A stretch of 64,000 nucleotides of DNA from assembly GCF_042664795.1 (NCBI RefSeq), contig NZ_JBHTBN010000001.1:372001-436000 (forward strand), given 5' to 3'. Positions 24,212-32,445 of this stretch are shown in pieces. A program made the translations under genes and the position numbers. This DNA is from Jejudonia soesokkakensis (lineage in GTDB: Bacteria > Bacteroidota > Bacteroidia > Flavobacteriales > Flavobacteriaceae). Below the pieces are notes generated by a model. It saw only the letters and a program-made list of their open reading frames with translations. It was not told the origin of the DNA and searched no databases. Position 1 is the stretch's first letter; each line of letters starts with the position of its first letter.

Positions 24212-25432
24212 ATGCGATTTCTTACAACGGTATTTTTTGTTTTTTTCTTCGGAAACATTTTTGGACAAATTACTATTTCGGGAAAAGTAGTTTCTGAAAA
24301 GGAAGAACCTCTCGAAAGTGCTTCTGTTTATTTCAATAACACCTCTGTAGGCGTTGTTACAAATGAAAAAGGAGAATTCTCCATTACCCAACCTGAAGGG
24401 GCACAACAATTAATTGTGTCTTATATAGGGTATGAAACAATTGCTTATTCACTTAATGAGAGCGATCGTAAGAAGTTACTCATTTTTAAACTTTTTCCTC
24501 AAAGTAATATGCTAGATGAAGTTGTTATAAAAAAACAACACTATGACGAAGATTGGTATTATAATCTCAACCGCTTTAAATATGCATTCATAGGACAAAG
24601 TGAATTGTCTCAGGATTGTGAAATCCTGAACCCAAAAGACATACTTTTTAGTTTTGATTTTGAAAATAATATTCTCACTGCAGACACACGCAAGCCCCTT
24701 AAAATTGAAAATAAGGCTCTAGGATATCTTATTACATACGATCTGATTGCATTTTCTCTTTCAACTGAAAAAGTATTTTTCAAAGGATATACAAAATTTG
24801 AAGAGCTCAAAAAAGGAAAATCTAAAACGAAAAAATGGAACAAAGCCCGTCAAAAAGCTTATAATGGCTCCATGATTCATTTTTTTAAGGCATTACAAGA
24901 CCAAACTCTACAAGAGGAGGGTTTTATAGTCAACCAGTTTAGACGGGTACTTAATCCTGCAAGGCCTTCAGAAGCAGAAATTAAACAAGCAAGAGCCTAT
25001 ATTAAAGAACACAGTGACCTAATCGATTTCACAAAGGATGTGTCATACCCTATTACAAAAGCGGATTCTGCAGTCCTAGTTACACGTAAGATTCGCCTGC
25101 CGAAATTTCTTGATATGATGTATGCGACTAACGTATCCTACGATACCATACTCACAACGATAAATGGAATGGCTGTTCTTACATTTGAAGACTATTTAAG
25201 TATAGTATATCTAAATGAAAAAGAAGAAGCTCGTTACCTAAATTCTGGGTATAATAAAGAACTACGAACTGCTGGTCCTCAGACCTCATCAATAACCTTA
25301 TTAAATGACAAAGCAATTCTTGATTCTTCTGGAGCATTATTAGACCCCTTATCCGTATTTTGTGAAGGATACTGGGCTTTTGAAAAGCTAGCCGAAACGC
25401 TTCCTCTTAATTATAGCTTGCCTACAGAGTAA
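24212..25432 (+). CDS. Exported protein with N-terminal carboxypeptidase-regulatory-like domain
   Basis: A 406-residue protein with signal peptide MRFLTTVFFVFFFGNIFG. It then has a CarboxypepD_reg-like beta-sandwich (ITISGKVVSEKEEPLESASV through IVSYIGYETI), the module that often heads TonB-dependent receptors in Bacteroidota. The rest has no motif I recognise. It starts one base after the gldD stop and is probably in the same operon. The function is unknown; it is probably periplasmic or outer-membrane associated. It is too short for a receptor barrel. Confidence 0.75.
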   Translation: MRFLTTVFFVFFFGNIFGQITISGKVVSEKEEPLESASVYFNNTSVGVVTNEKGEFSITQPEGAQQLIVSYIGYETIAYSLNESDRKKLLIFKLFPQSNMLDEVVIKKQHYDEDWYYNLNRFKYAFIGQSELSQDCEILNPKDILFSFDFENNILTADTRKPLKIENKALGYLITYDLIAFSLSTEKVFFKGYTKFEELKKGKSKTKKWNKARQKAYNGSMIHFFKALQDQTLQEEGFIVNQFRRVLNPARPSEAEIKQARAYIKEHSDLIDFTKDVSYPITKADSAVLVTRKIRLPKFLDMMYATNVSYDTILTTINGMAVLTFEDYLSIVYLNEKEEARYLNSGYNKELRTAGPQTSSITLLNDKAILDSSGALLDPLSVFCEGYWAFEKLAETLPLNYSLPTE

Positions 25433-25476
25433 TTTTTTTATTCCAACTATTTATTTCTCACCTTTGCGCCTTCATT

Positions 25477-26370
25477 ATGAAGGCTATTACTAAAAAATGG
25501 ATCTATCTTGCTATTCTGTCATTGGTATGGGGCAGTAGCTTTATTCTTATAAAAAAGGCATTGATAGGGCTTACGCCACTCCAGTTGGGAGCTCTTCGCA
25601 CCTTATTCGCTGCTGCATTTTTATTGCTTATTGGATTTAATTCTCTTAAAAAAATTAAGCGAAACGAGTGGAAATGGATTGTGATCTCCGCTTTTTTAGG
25701 AACTTTTTTTCCAGCATTTTTGTTTGCTTTTGCTGAAACTGAAATTGATAGTGCAGTTGCTTCAGTCCTAAACTCTACGACACCAATAGTAACCTTGTTA
25801 CTTGGTGCGCTTGTCTTTAGTATTGGTTTTTCCAGACGTCAGTTAGTAGGAGTTTTAGTAGGTCTTCTTGGAAGTTTTTTGTTGATTTGGGTGGGAGCAG
25901 AAGTCAATCCAGATCAGAATTATTTGTACAGCGGATTTGTACTTATTGCTTCCGTATGCTACGCCTGTAATGTCAATATTATTAAACGATACCTTCAAAA
26001 TATTCCAGCAATAGCGATCGCAGTTGGAAATTTTGTAGTTCTTATTATACCTGCACTCATTGTATTGTTCTTTTCTGAATTCTTTCAGCAACCCTTTACA
26101 ACAGATCCCTTGATCTTAGAATCCTTAGGATACCTTGCAATATTGGCAGTTGTGGGAACAGGGATTGCCAAAATTCTATTCAATAAATTGGTTCAGATAA
26201 GTACGCCTGTATTTTCAACTTCTGTGACCTATACTATTCCTATTGTAGCTTTGATGTGGGGCGTGTTAGATGGTGAAACATTTACAGTATTTCAGGTGTT
26301 GGCTGCTTCACTTATTGTATTTGGAGTCTACCTTTCGAACAAACGTAAAAAGAAAAATGCCACTCATTAG
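25477..26370 (+). CDS. DMT-superfamily (EamA) transporter
   Basis: A 297-residue integral membrane protein with about ten hydrophobic segments in two EamA repeats (LAILSLVWGSSFILIKKAL, then SAFLGTFFPAFLFAFAETE). It is probably an inner-membrane exporter or importer of small metabolites; the substrate is not evident. It is followed by a hairpin that overlaps its stop codon and may terminate transcription before the convergent peptidase genes. Confidence 0.88.
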   Translation: MKAITKKWIYLAILSLVWGSSFILIKKALIGLTPLQLGALRTLFAAAFLLLIGFNSLKKIKRNEWKWIVISAFLGTFFPAFLFAFAETEIDSAVASVLNSTTPIVTLLLGALVFSIGFSRRQLVGVLVGLLGSFLLIWVGAEVNPDQNYLYSGFVLIASVCYACNVNIIKRYLQNIPAIAIAVGNFVVLIIPALIVLFFSEFFQQPFTTDPLILESLGYLAILAVVGTGIAKILFNKLVQISTPVFSTSVTYTIPIVALMWGVLDGETFTVFQVLAASLIVFGVYLSNKRKKKNATH

Positions 26371-26381
26371 AGCGGCATTTT
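26354..26381 (+). terminator. Terminator-like hairpin at the end of the DMT transporter gene
   Basis: An 8-base stem AAAATGCC/GGCATTTT with the TAG stop codon in the loop. The trailing T-run is short. Confidence 0.5.
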
Positions 26382-26404
26382 CAGTTTAAAACGTTCCGAA
26401 GCGA

Positions 26405-28468
26405 TTATTCAAAATCAGCATCTGAAACTCCTTCATTAACAACCACTTTAGAGACTGTAAAGTCTAAAGCTTGGGGTCCTAAGTAACGTGTTACTGTATA
26501 TGGAATTTTAACTCCGGCTACTTCTTGGTAGTTACTATAGTCTGTGATTGACGTGCTTGATTGCCCCATCATAGTGACATCTACAGCTTCTCTTATTTTT
26601 AGACCAGTTGTGGTGTCGTAAAATGCTTTTACACCTTCGCCAAAATTAATTCGGTAAGCATCTGTTCCGTTTATAGTTTCGATGGCTTCCAATGCCCCTG
26701 TAGCATCTAGTTCCATAAAAGGCTTTGTGGTCATCATGTTTTGCTTGTTCATGGTATCGTCATTATCCATTCTTTGACCTTGTACGACCATGTAACCTGT
26801 ACCATTATTAAACAATATAGTCTGCATTGGATTTCCGCCAAGTGAAACAACAACTTTACTTTGTCCTTTGTTGGTTACTTTTGAGTTCATGTTTAGTTGC
26901 ATACCCTGCATTGAAGCAGCAGCTTCCATCATGATAGAATTAACATTTTTAGCTGCTTCCTCACCACCAATTGCTTTGATATAGTCTGCTAATACAGTTT
27001 CTGCTGTTACCCCAACTGGAATTGGCTTACTGAATTCAGGCTCTTTCGTTGGATTTCCGTATTTGTCAAAGTACTTTACCGGAATCACTTTTCCTGAAGG
27101 GTCTTTTACAGTTTTTAAGGGCTCTAGCACCTCTGCTCCTTTGCCAACGACTACAACACGTAGATTGTCTGCTTTAAAATATTTCTTTGCGACTCGTTGG
27201 ATGTCTGCAGGGGTTACCGCATTGATTTTCTTTAGATAGTTTTTATAAAAGTCTTCGTCAAGATCTTCTGTTTCAATATTCAGCGCGTAATTTGCAATAG
27301 TCTGGGGACTCTCTAACGCCAAAATAAAACGTCCATTGTATTTTGCTTTTGCGTTCTCAAGTCTCTTAGCATCTACTGGTTTTGTGCTCATCATTTTGAT
27401 CTCTTTGATCATTTCAACCACACTACTATCTGTAACTTCATTACGTACACTTGCTGTAGCAGAAAAACGAGATACATCTTTGCCAGCTCCAATTCCAGAA
27501 TATGAACCATAGGTCCAGCCTTTGTCTTCTCGAAGATTTAAGAATAAATTTCCTTCACCTCCGCCACCTAAGATGTCGTTAGCCAAAAGTACCGCATGAT
27601 AGTCTGGATCACTCATTTTAAGATTTACTACATTTTGAGCAATAATTTCAGACTGAACCGCATTAGGCATATTGATGAAATTGATCTCTGTAACGGTTAC
27701 ATCTGTAACAGGTGCAATAGTTTGTTTTGGAGCTAATTTTGTATTCCAATTAGCAAAATAGTTATTTACTACTTTTTTTGCGTCTTTAGTCTTTACATCA
27801 CCCACAATTACTAAGTATGCATTTTCTGGAGAGAAATAAGAATTGTAAAATTCTTTTACATCTGCAAGTGTTAAAGCGCTAATACTTTCGGTAGTCATAA
27901 ATTCACCTTTAGGGTGATTTTTACCATATAATAAAGCACTTCCCATTTGACTAGCAATTGCTGAAACATCCTTTTCTTGATTTTTGAGATTTTCTAACAT
28001 TCTTGTTTTAGATTTCTCAAACTCTTCTTGTGTTAGTAATGGGTTTTTAACTGCATCTGCCATTAATTCCATTATTCTTGGAAAATACTTTGAAAGTGAA
28101 CTAGCAAAAGCGCTTTCAGATCCAAAGAACAGCGTAGCTCCTAAAAAGTCAACCTCTTCATTGAACGCATCTTTTGAAATAGTGGTAGTTCCATTTCCCA
28201 TCATATCTGAGAAAATTGCTTCTACACCTGCTTTTTTTCCTGAAGCATGCAGAGGATTATCTAAAACTAATTGGACACGAACACGTGGCAATTTATCATT
28301 TTCTACCACCATCACTTTCATGCCGTTTTTAGCTTCAAATGTGTTGGGGGAAGTTAAATTTATGGTGGGAGCAGGTCCAGCTTTAGGCTGAATGCTTCGA
28401 TCGACTTGTGCGATTACTGAAGTAGCACAAAAAATAAATGCTACTGCTAAACTTATATATTTTTTCAT
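26405..28468 (-). CDS. M16 peptidase homologue lacking the zinc motif, with extra C-terminal domain
   Basis: I start it at the ATG at 28468 (MKKYISLAVAFIFCATSVIAQ, a signal peptide); a TTG five codons upstream is less likely. About 687 residues. The pitrilysin fold is recognisable, but the HxxEH site is absent; the aligned stretch reads VEAIFSDMMGNG. LREDKGWTYGSYSG supplies the R/Y pair typical of the non-catalytic M16B partner. The last 180 residues form an added domain that resembles the outer-membrane lipoprotein carrier-like DUF4412/LolA group, but I am not sure. It is paired with the zinc-binding M16 gene just upstream. Confidence 0.88.
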   Translation of the reverse strand: MKKYISLAVAFIFCATSVIAQVDRSIQPKAGPAPTINLTSPNTFEAKNGMKVMVVENDKLPRVRVQLVLDNPLHASGKKAGVEAIFSDMMGNGTTTISKDAFNEEVDFLGATLFFGSESAFASSLSKYFPRIMELMADAVKNPLLTQEEFEKSKTRMLENLKNQEKDVSAIASQMGSALLYGKNHPKGEFMTTESISALTLADVKEFYNSYFSPENAYLVIVGDVKTKDAKKVVNNYFANWNTKLAPKQTIAPVTDVTVTEINFINMPNAVQSEIIAQNVVNLKMSDPDYHAVLLANDILGGGGEGNLFLNLREDKGWTYGSYSGIGAGKDVSRFSATASVRNEVTDSSVVEMIKEIKMMSTKPVDAKRLENAKAKYNGRFILALESPQTIANYALNIETEDLDEDFYKNYLKKINAVTPADIQRVAKKYFKADNLRVVVVGKGAEVLEPLKTVKDPSGKVIPVKYFDKYGNPTKEPEFSKPIPVGVTAETVLADYIKAIGGEEAAKNVNSIMMEAAASMQGMQLNMNSKVTNKGQSKVVVSLGGNPMQTILFNNGTGYMVVQGQRMDNDDTMNKQNMMTTKPFMELDATGALEAIETINGTDAYRINFGEGVKAFYDTTTGLKIREAVDVTMMGQSSTSITDYSNYQEVAGVKIPYTVTRYLGPQALDFTVSKVVVNEGVSDADFE

Positions 28469-28488
28469 TGTAAGAGTTTTCAAAATTA

Positions 28489-29820
28489 TTATTTAGTGCT
28501 TTCAGGAAGATAATTTAATAAAACGCGTTGGTTAGGGTTAAGGTATTTCTTAACTGCATCGCGAATTTCTTCTCGTGTAATAGATCTGTAGATGTCAATT
28601 TCTTTGTTAATTAGATCTACATCTTCATATAACATATAGTAAGTAGCTAATGAGCTGGCAATGCCCTGCATCCCTGAGTTAGAGTTTACAAAGTTGTTTT
28701 CAAACGTATTTTGAAGTTTCTGAAAATCTCTTTCTGAAATTAATTCTGTTTGCATTTTTTTGATCTCTTCATCAATTTCTGTGATCAATGTTTCTGTAGT
28801 TGTATCGCCTAACGGAATACCAAAAAGCGCATAGGTTCCGTAATCTCTCTGACTTAAATTTACTGCCTGTACCGCCAATGCTTGTTGTTGATTGTCGACT
28901 AATTTCTTGTATAATACAGAACTTTTACCGCCACTTAGATAGGTTGAAACCATATCTAGTACGTAGGCATCGCGTTCTCCATGTCCTGGAGTTCTATAGG
29001 CTGCAATTACAGCTGGAATTTGAATATTTGGATCATAGAATGTAGCATTGATTTGCTCGGTAATAGGATCTTCCTGCATAAAATTTCTAGTAGGCTTTTC
29101 ACCTTTTGGAATTCCAGAGAAATACTTTTCAACGAGATCCTTTGTTTTAGACTCATCGATATCTCCTGTAATAACTAGTACTGCATTGTTTGGTATATAC
29201 CATTTGTCAAAATAAGCGTTGAACTCGTCTAGTGTAGCAGCATCAAGATCTTCCATTTCCCCTACATTTTTGTATTTGTAAGGGTGTTTTTCAAAAAGGT
29301 TTTCACTTACTGCAAAGAGTAATTGTCCGTATGGCTGATTGTCATAACGAAGGCGTTTTTCTTCTTTTACAACCTCATTTTGGGTATCCACTCCTTTTTG
29401 GTCGATAACTGGATGTAGCATTCTTTCAGATTCCATCCATAATGCCAGTTCAAGGTTATTTGAAGGGAAAACTTCATAATAATAGGTTCTGTCTAAAGAA
29501 GTATTCGCATTATTGGCTCCGCCGTTAGAACTAACTAGTTCAAACCAGCTACCTCTTTCAATATTTTTAGTACCTTCAAATAGTAAGTGTTCAAAAAAGT
29601 GAGCAAATCCAGTGCGATTTCCATCTTCCTGATTTCCTCCTAGGTCTTTTCCGCCAACATCATACATAACTCCTACAGTTACAAGAGGAGCAGAATTATC
29701 TTGATGCATAATTACGTGAAGACCATTGTCAAGGTCAAATTCTTTAAATTCTACTTTCTGGGCATGCATCCCAGCAGTTAACAGGCATCCAAGTGCGATG
29801 CTTACAATTATTTTTTTCAT
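28489..29820 (-). CDS. Catalytic M16 zinc peptidase, periplasmic
   Basis: A 443-residue pitrilysin-family peptidase with signal peptide MKKIIVSIALGCLLTAGMHAQ. HFFEH at 74-78 is the inverted zinc-binding HxxEH, and EVVKEEKRLR further on holds the third ligand glutamate. It probably works as a heterodimer with the downstream inactive homologue, which supplies the R/Y pair; the genes are 20 bases apart. The substrate is probably oligopeptides in the periplasm. Confidence 0.95.
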   Translation of the reverse strand: MKKIIVSIALGCLLTAGMHAQKVEFKEFDLDNGLHVIMHQDNSAPLVTVGVMYDVGGKDLGGNQEDGNRTGFAHFFEHLLFEGTKNIERGSWFELVSSNGGANNANTSLDRTYYYEVFPSNNLELALWMESERMLHPVIDQKGVDTQNEVVKEEKRLRYDNQPYGQLLFAVSENLFEKHPYKYKNVGEMEDLDAATLDEFNAYFDKWYIPNNAVLVITGDIDESKTKDLVEKYFSGIPKGEKPTRNFMQEDPITEQINATFYDPNIQIPAVIAAYRTPGHGERDAYVLDMVSTYLSGGKSSVLYKKLVDNQQQALAVQAVNLSQRDYGTYALFGIPLGDTTTETLITEIDEEIKKMQTELISERDFQKLQNTFENNFVNSNSGMQGIASSLATYYMLYEDVDLINKEIDIYRSITREEIRDAVKKYLNPNQRVLLNYLPESTK

Positions 29821-30030
29821 GGAGTGTTATTTGATTTTCGTGTTAGTATGTCAATACCATAAATTGTTACATATGTAAGCTCATTATAAAGAAAAAATTT
29901 ATGATATTTAAATAAAAGGAGCAGTTTAATATAGCTATAACGTTTGGCACGTCTAAAAGTTAACAAACTATTTGGACGGGATTATACGTTTATTTTGTAA
30001 TTTTCTACTTCAACCAAAACTATCATAATC

Positions 30031-30486
30031 ATGTCTAAAGTTTATATACGCTACGGAATTGTTATTACTGTAGTCCTTATCGCTTATTTTTTACTATCTA
30101 AACTTGTTGGATTACATCATTACCCTGTTTTTAGTGCGCTAAACGGAGTTATTTTTGGGGCAGGAATATTAATGGCTATGAAAAAATATAAAGATCATCA
30201 CCGTAAGTTCAAATATCAAAAGGGATTTCAGGTAGGTTTGTTTACGGGGGGTATCGCTACAATTTTATTTACTGTTTTTATGGCTGTTTATATGTATCAG
30301 ATTGATTCTGAATTTTCACAAAGTATTATTGATTCGTGGAAATTAAATTATGAGAGTGGAACGGCTATGATATTAGCATCATTGGTATTAATGGGGTTCT
30401 CTACAACCTTAGTACTTACCTTGGCGTTTATGCAATTATTAAAAGAATCTTGGAATACTCCTGAAGGTAAAAAACACGAACTATAA
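30031..30486 (+). CDS. DUF4199 family membrane protein
   Basis: A 151-residue protein with four predicted membrane segments (YGIVITVVLIAYFLL; FSALNGVIFGAGILMAM; GLFTGGIATILFTVFMAV; MILASLVLMGFSTTLVLTLA). The layout fits DUF4199, a Bacteroidota family of unknown function. It is divergent from the M16 peptidase pair across 210 bases and followed by the rplU leader. Confidence 0.8.
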   Translation: MSKVYIRYGIVITVVLIAYFLLSKLVGLHHYPVFSALNGVIFGAGILMAMKKYKDHHRKFKYQKGFQVGLFTGGIATILFTVFMAVYMYQIDSEFSQSIIDSWKLNYESGTAMILASLVLMGFSTTLVLTLAFMQLLKESWNTPEGKKHEL

Positions 30487-30503
30487 ATTAATATACGAAT
30501 GCT

Positions 30504-30533
30504 TTGTTAATAAGATATTTAAAATTATATTTG
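30504..30533 (+). promoter_or_regulatory. Promoter of rplU-rpmA
   Basis: TTG at 30504-30506, a 19-base spacer, then TATATTTG at 30526-30533. This is the best canonical Bacteroidota promoter in the window. Confidence 0.8.
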
Positions 30534-30534
30534 C

Positions 30535-30557
30535 ACCCGCTTTAAAATGAAGCGGGT
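30535..30557 (+). promoter_or_regulatory. Hairpin at the 5' end of the rplU leader
   Basis: A perfect 8-base stem ACCCGCTT/AAGCGGGT with a 7-base loop, followed by TTT. It begins almost at the predicted transcription start, so it could be an L21 autoregulation site or attenuator; this is inference. Confidence 0.5.
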
Positions 30558-30592
30558 TTTATAATATAACTAATTTAATTAAACGTTACGCT

Positions 30593-31339
30593 ATGTACGC
30601 AATTGTAGAGATAGCAGGGCAGCAATTTAAAGTTGCAAAAGACCAGAGGGTTTTTGTCAATCGTTTAGCTTCAGAAGAAGGTGATAAAGTCGAATTCGAC
30701 AGCGTTCTTTTAGTAGGTGACGGAGACAATATTACCATTGGCGCCCCGGCTATAGACGGCGCTCTTATTGGAGCAAAAGTCCTAAGACACCTTAAAGGTG
30801 ACAAAGTTATTGTTTTCAAAAAGAAAAGAAGAAAAGGGTACCAGAAGAAAAATGGTCACAGACAAGCTCTTTCTGAAATCGTAATTGAAAGCATTGCATC
30901 TTCTGGAGCTAAAAAAGCTAAGAAAGAGGAGCCTAAGAAAAAAGCAGCTCCTGCAAAAAAGGAAGCTCCTAAAGCTGAAGCAAAAGCACCAGCCAAAGCA
31001 GCAAAGCCTGCAAAAAAGGCAGCTACAAAAGCTGAAGCAAAAACACCAGCTAAAGCAAAGCCAGCAGCTAAAAAAGCATCTGGTAAAGCAGACGATCTAA
31101 AAAAGATTGAAGGGGTTGGACCAAAAGCTATGGAAGCAATGGTTGCAGCAGGATTAGATACTTTTGCAAAAGTAGCAAAAGCAAAACCAGCAGATATCGA
31201 AAAGATATTAGCTGATGCAAGTTCAAGACTAGCACATTTAGTAGCTAACACTTGGCCAGAGCAAGCTAAATTAGCTGCAGATGGAAAGTGGGATGAGCTT
31301 CAAGAATTACAAGATAAACTAGACGGCGGAAGAAAATAA
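30593..31339 (+). CDS. rplU: Ribosomal protein L21 with Ala/Lys linker and helix-hairpin-helix domain
   Basis: Residues 1-103 are standard bL21 (MYAIVEIAGQQFKVAKDQRV, HLKGDKVIVFKKKRRKGYQKKNGHRQ), an rRNA-binding large-subunit protein. At 248 residues it is more than twice the usual length. Residues 108-163 are a low-complexity Ala/Lys/Pro linker with a degenerate internal repeat (KAEAKAPAK, KAEAKTPAK). Residues 165-248 form a second domain starting with a helix-hairpin-helix (DLKKIEGVGPKAMEAMVAAG) that may bind nucleic acid. The reading frame is intact and rpmA follows. I recall long L21 forms in other flavobacteria, so it is probably a real fusion. Confidence 0.95.
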   Translation: MYAIVEIAGQQFKVAKDQRVFVNRLASEEGDKVEFDSVLLVGDGDNITIGAPAIDGALIGAKVLRHLKGDKVIVFKKKRRKGYQKKNGHRQALSEIVIESIASSGAKKAKKEEPKKKAAPAKKEAPKAEAKAPAKAAKPAKKAATKAEAKTPAKAKPAAKKASGKADDLKKIEGVGPKAMEAMVAAGLDTFAKVAKAKPADIEKILADASSRLAHLVANTWPEQAKLAADGKWDELQELQDKLDGGRK

Positions 31340-31398
31340 ATTCCGTTATTGTATAACTTATATCCCAAATTAGTAAGGGACTTTAAAATCGAAACAAG

Positions 31399-31662
31399 AT
31401 GGCTCATAAAAAAGGAGTTGGTAGTTCTAAAAACGGTAGAGAATCAGAATCGAAACGCCTTGGTGTTAAGATTTTTGGTGGACAAGCTGCTACCGCAGGA
31501 AATATCATTGTAAGACAAAGAGGATATACACACAATCCAGGTGAAAATGTATATGGTGGTAAAGACCATACACTTCACGCTAAAGTAGATGGTGTTGTTA
31601 AATTCACAAAAAAGAGAGATAATAAATCATATGTAAGCATTGTGCCAAACGCAGAAGCTTAA
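31399..31662 (+). CDS. rpmA: Ribosomal protein L27
   Basis: An 87-residue bL27 beginning MAHKKGVGSSKNGRESESKRLGVK, with GGQAATAGNIIVRQRG and HNPGENVYGGKDHTL. Its N-terminus reaches the peptidyl transferase centre. It starts directly at MAHKKG, so there is no cleavable N-terminal extension of the Firmicutes kind. It is co-transcribed with rplU and followed by a terminator. Confidence 0.98.
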   Translation: MAHKKGVGSSKNGRESESKRLGVKIFGGQAATAGNIIVRQRGYTHNPGENVYGGKDHTLHAKVDGVVKFTKKRDNKSYVSIVPNAEA

Positions 31663-31682
31663 TAGATTTATACCACCTAACA

Positions 31683-31718
31683 AAAAAATCCTTATTCTTA
31701 ATTGAGTAAGGATTTTTT
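31683..31718. terminator. Bidirectional terminator after rpmA
   Basis: A 15-base stem with one G-U pair (31683-31697 with 31704-31718). It has A-tracts and T-tracts on both sides, so it can serve rpmA and the convergent transglutaminase-like gene. Confidence 0.85.
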
Positions 31719-31721
31719 GAT

Positions 31722-32390
31722 TCATGGAGGTGTGGTAGTTTGATTAAATTCCTCAAAAGAAATAGGACGAGAAACCAATGCCCATTTTATAGCTAAAGGA
31801 TAATGTGACTTTATGAAGTCTAAAGGCGGGGTGCCAAACCAGAACAGATCTGGAAATCCTGTTCGTGACTGACTTCTAGCCATCGTGATATCTAACAATT
31901 GCCAACGACCATCGATCTTAACAGCATTCCATGTATGGTCTACTTTTCGATTTTTAGAAGTCCGAACGTATTTTTTTGAATACCCATGAATGACTTCAGC
32001 TTTGATTCCCACCTCTTGGCAAAGTGCTTGAAATAAAAAAGCATACCCCCCACACAACGCTTTTTTTCTTTTTAATACATTCTGAATGATTTTTTCTTCG
32101 GAAGTATAAATCTCTTGCTGTAATGTTCTATCCAATCGAAGGGCTGTGTCGTATTCAATATTGGAAGCAATCCAATAAAATATAGCTTCTGCTTTTTTAG
32201 CTTCAGTTGGAGAATTTTTAGTGATCTGAAACGCCAATCGTTGAATTGTTTTTTTCAAATCTATTGTACTAGACGTTGTGCGAACCGTAGTTCTTTCCGA
32301 AGCGATTCGCCTAGAAGAAATAACATCGCCTATCTGACTGTACGCAGATAAACCGAACAATAACAACACATAAAAAAACACGTTTCGCAT
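31722..32390 (-). CDS. Exported transglutaminase-like protein
   Basis: A 222-residue protein with an N-terminal signal peptide (MRNVFFYVLLLFGLSAYSQ). The papain-like transglutaminase core has Cys113 (ALCGGYAFLF), His152 (VDHTWNAV) and Asp167 (LLDITMA) as the triad, in the CYK3/transglutaminase-like arrangement. It is either a peptidase or a cross-linking enzyme acting outside the cytoplasm. It lies 55 bases downstream of the TonB-dependent receptor gene on the same strand, possibly in its transcript. Confidence 0.85.
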   Translation of the reverse strand: MRNVFFYVLLLFGLSAYSQIGDVISSRRIASERTTVRTTSSTIDLKKTIQRLAFQITKNSPTEAKKAEAIFYWIASNIEYDTALRLDRTLQQEIYTSEEKIIQNVLKRKKALCGGYAFLFQALCQEVGIKAEVIHGYSKKYVRTSKNRKVDHTWNAVKIDGRWQLLDITMARSQSRTGFPDLFWFGTPPLDFIKSHYPLAIKWALVSRPISFEEFNQTTTPP

Positions 32391-32445
32391 TAAGTAGGAC
32401 TTGAAATAGAAACGTGTTTCTTTTTAATTTATTTGTAAGCGTGTG

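Noticed and set aside
26405..28468. The second M16 gene as a decayed pseudogene because it lacks HxxEH
   Set aside because: The frame is intact over about 687 residues, and the R/Y motif of the normal non-catalytic partner is kept, so it is a functional pair with the upstream gene.
30856..31251. A 131-codon Ala/Phe-rich frame opposite the L21 tail
   Set aside because: It mirrors the low-complexity Lys/Ala codons of rplU on the other strand and has no domain or signal of its own.
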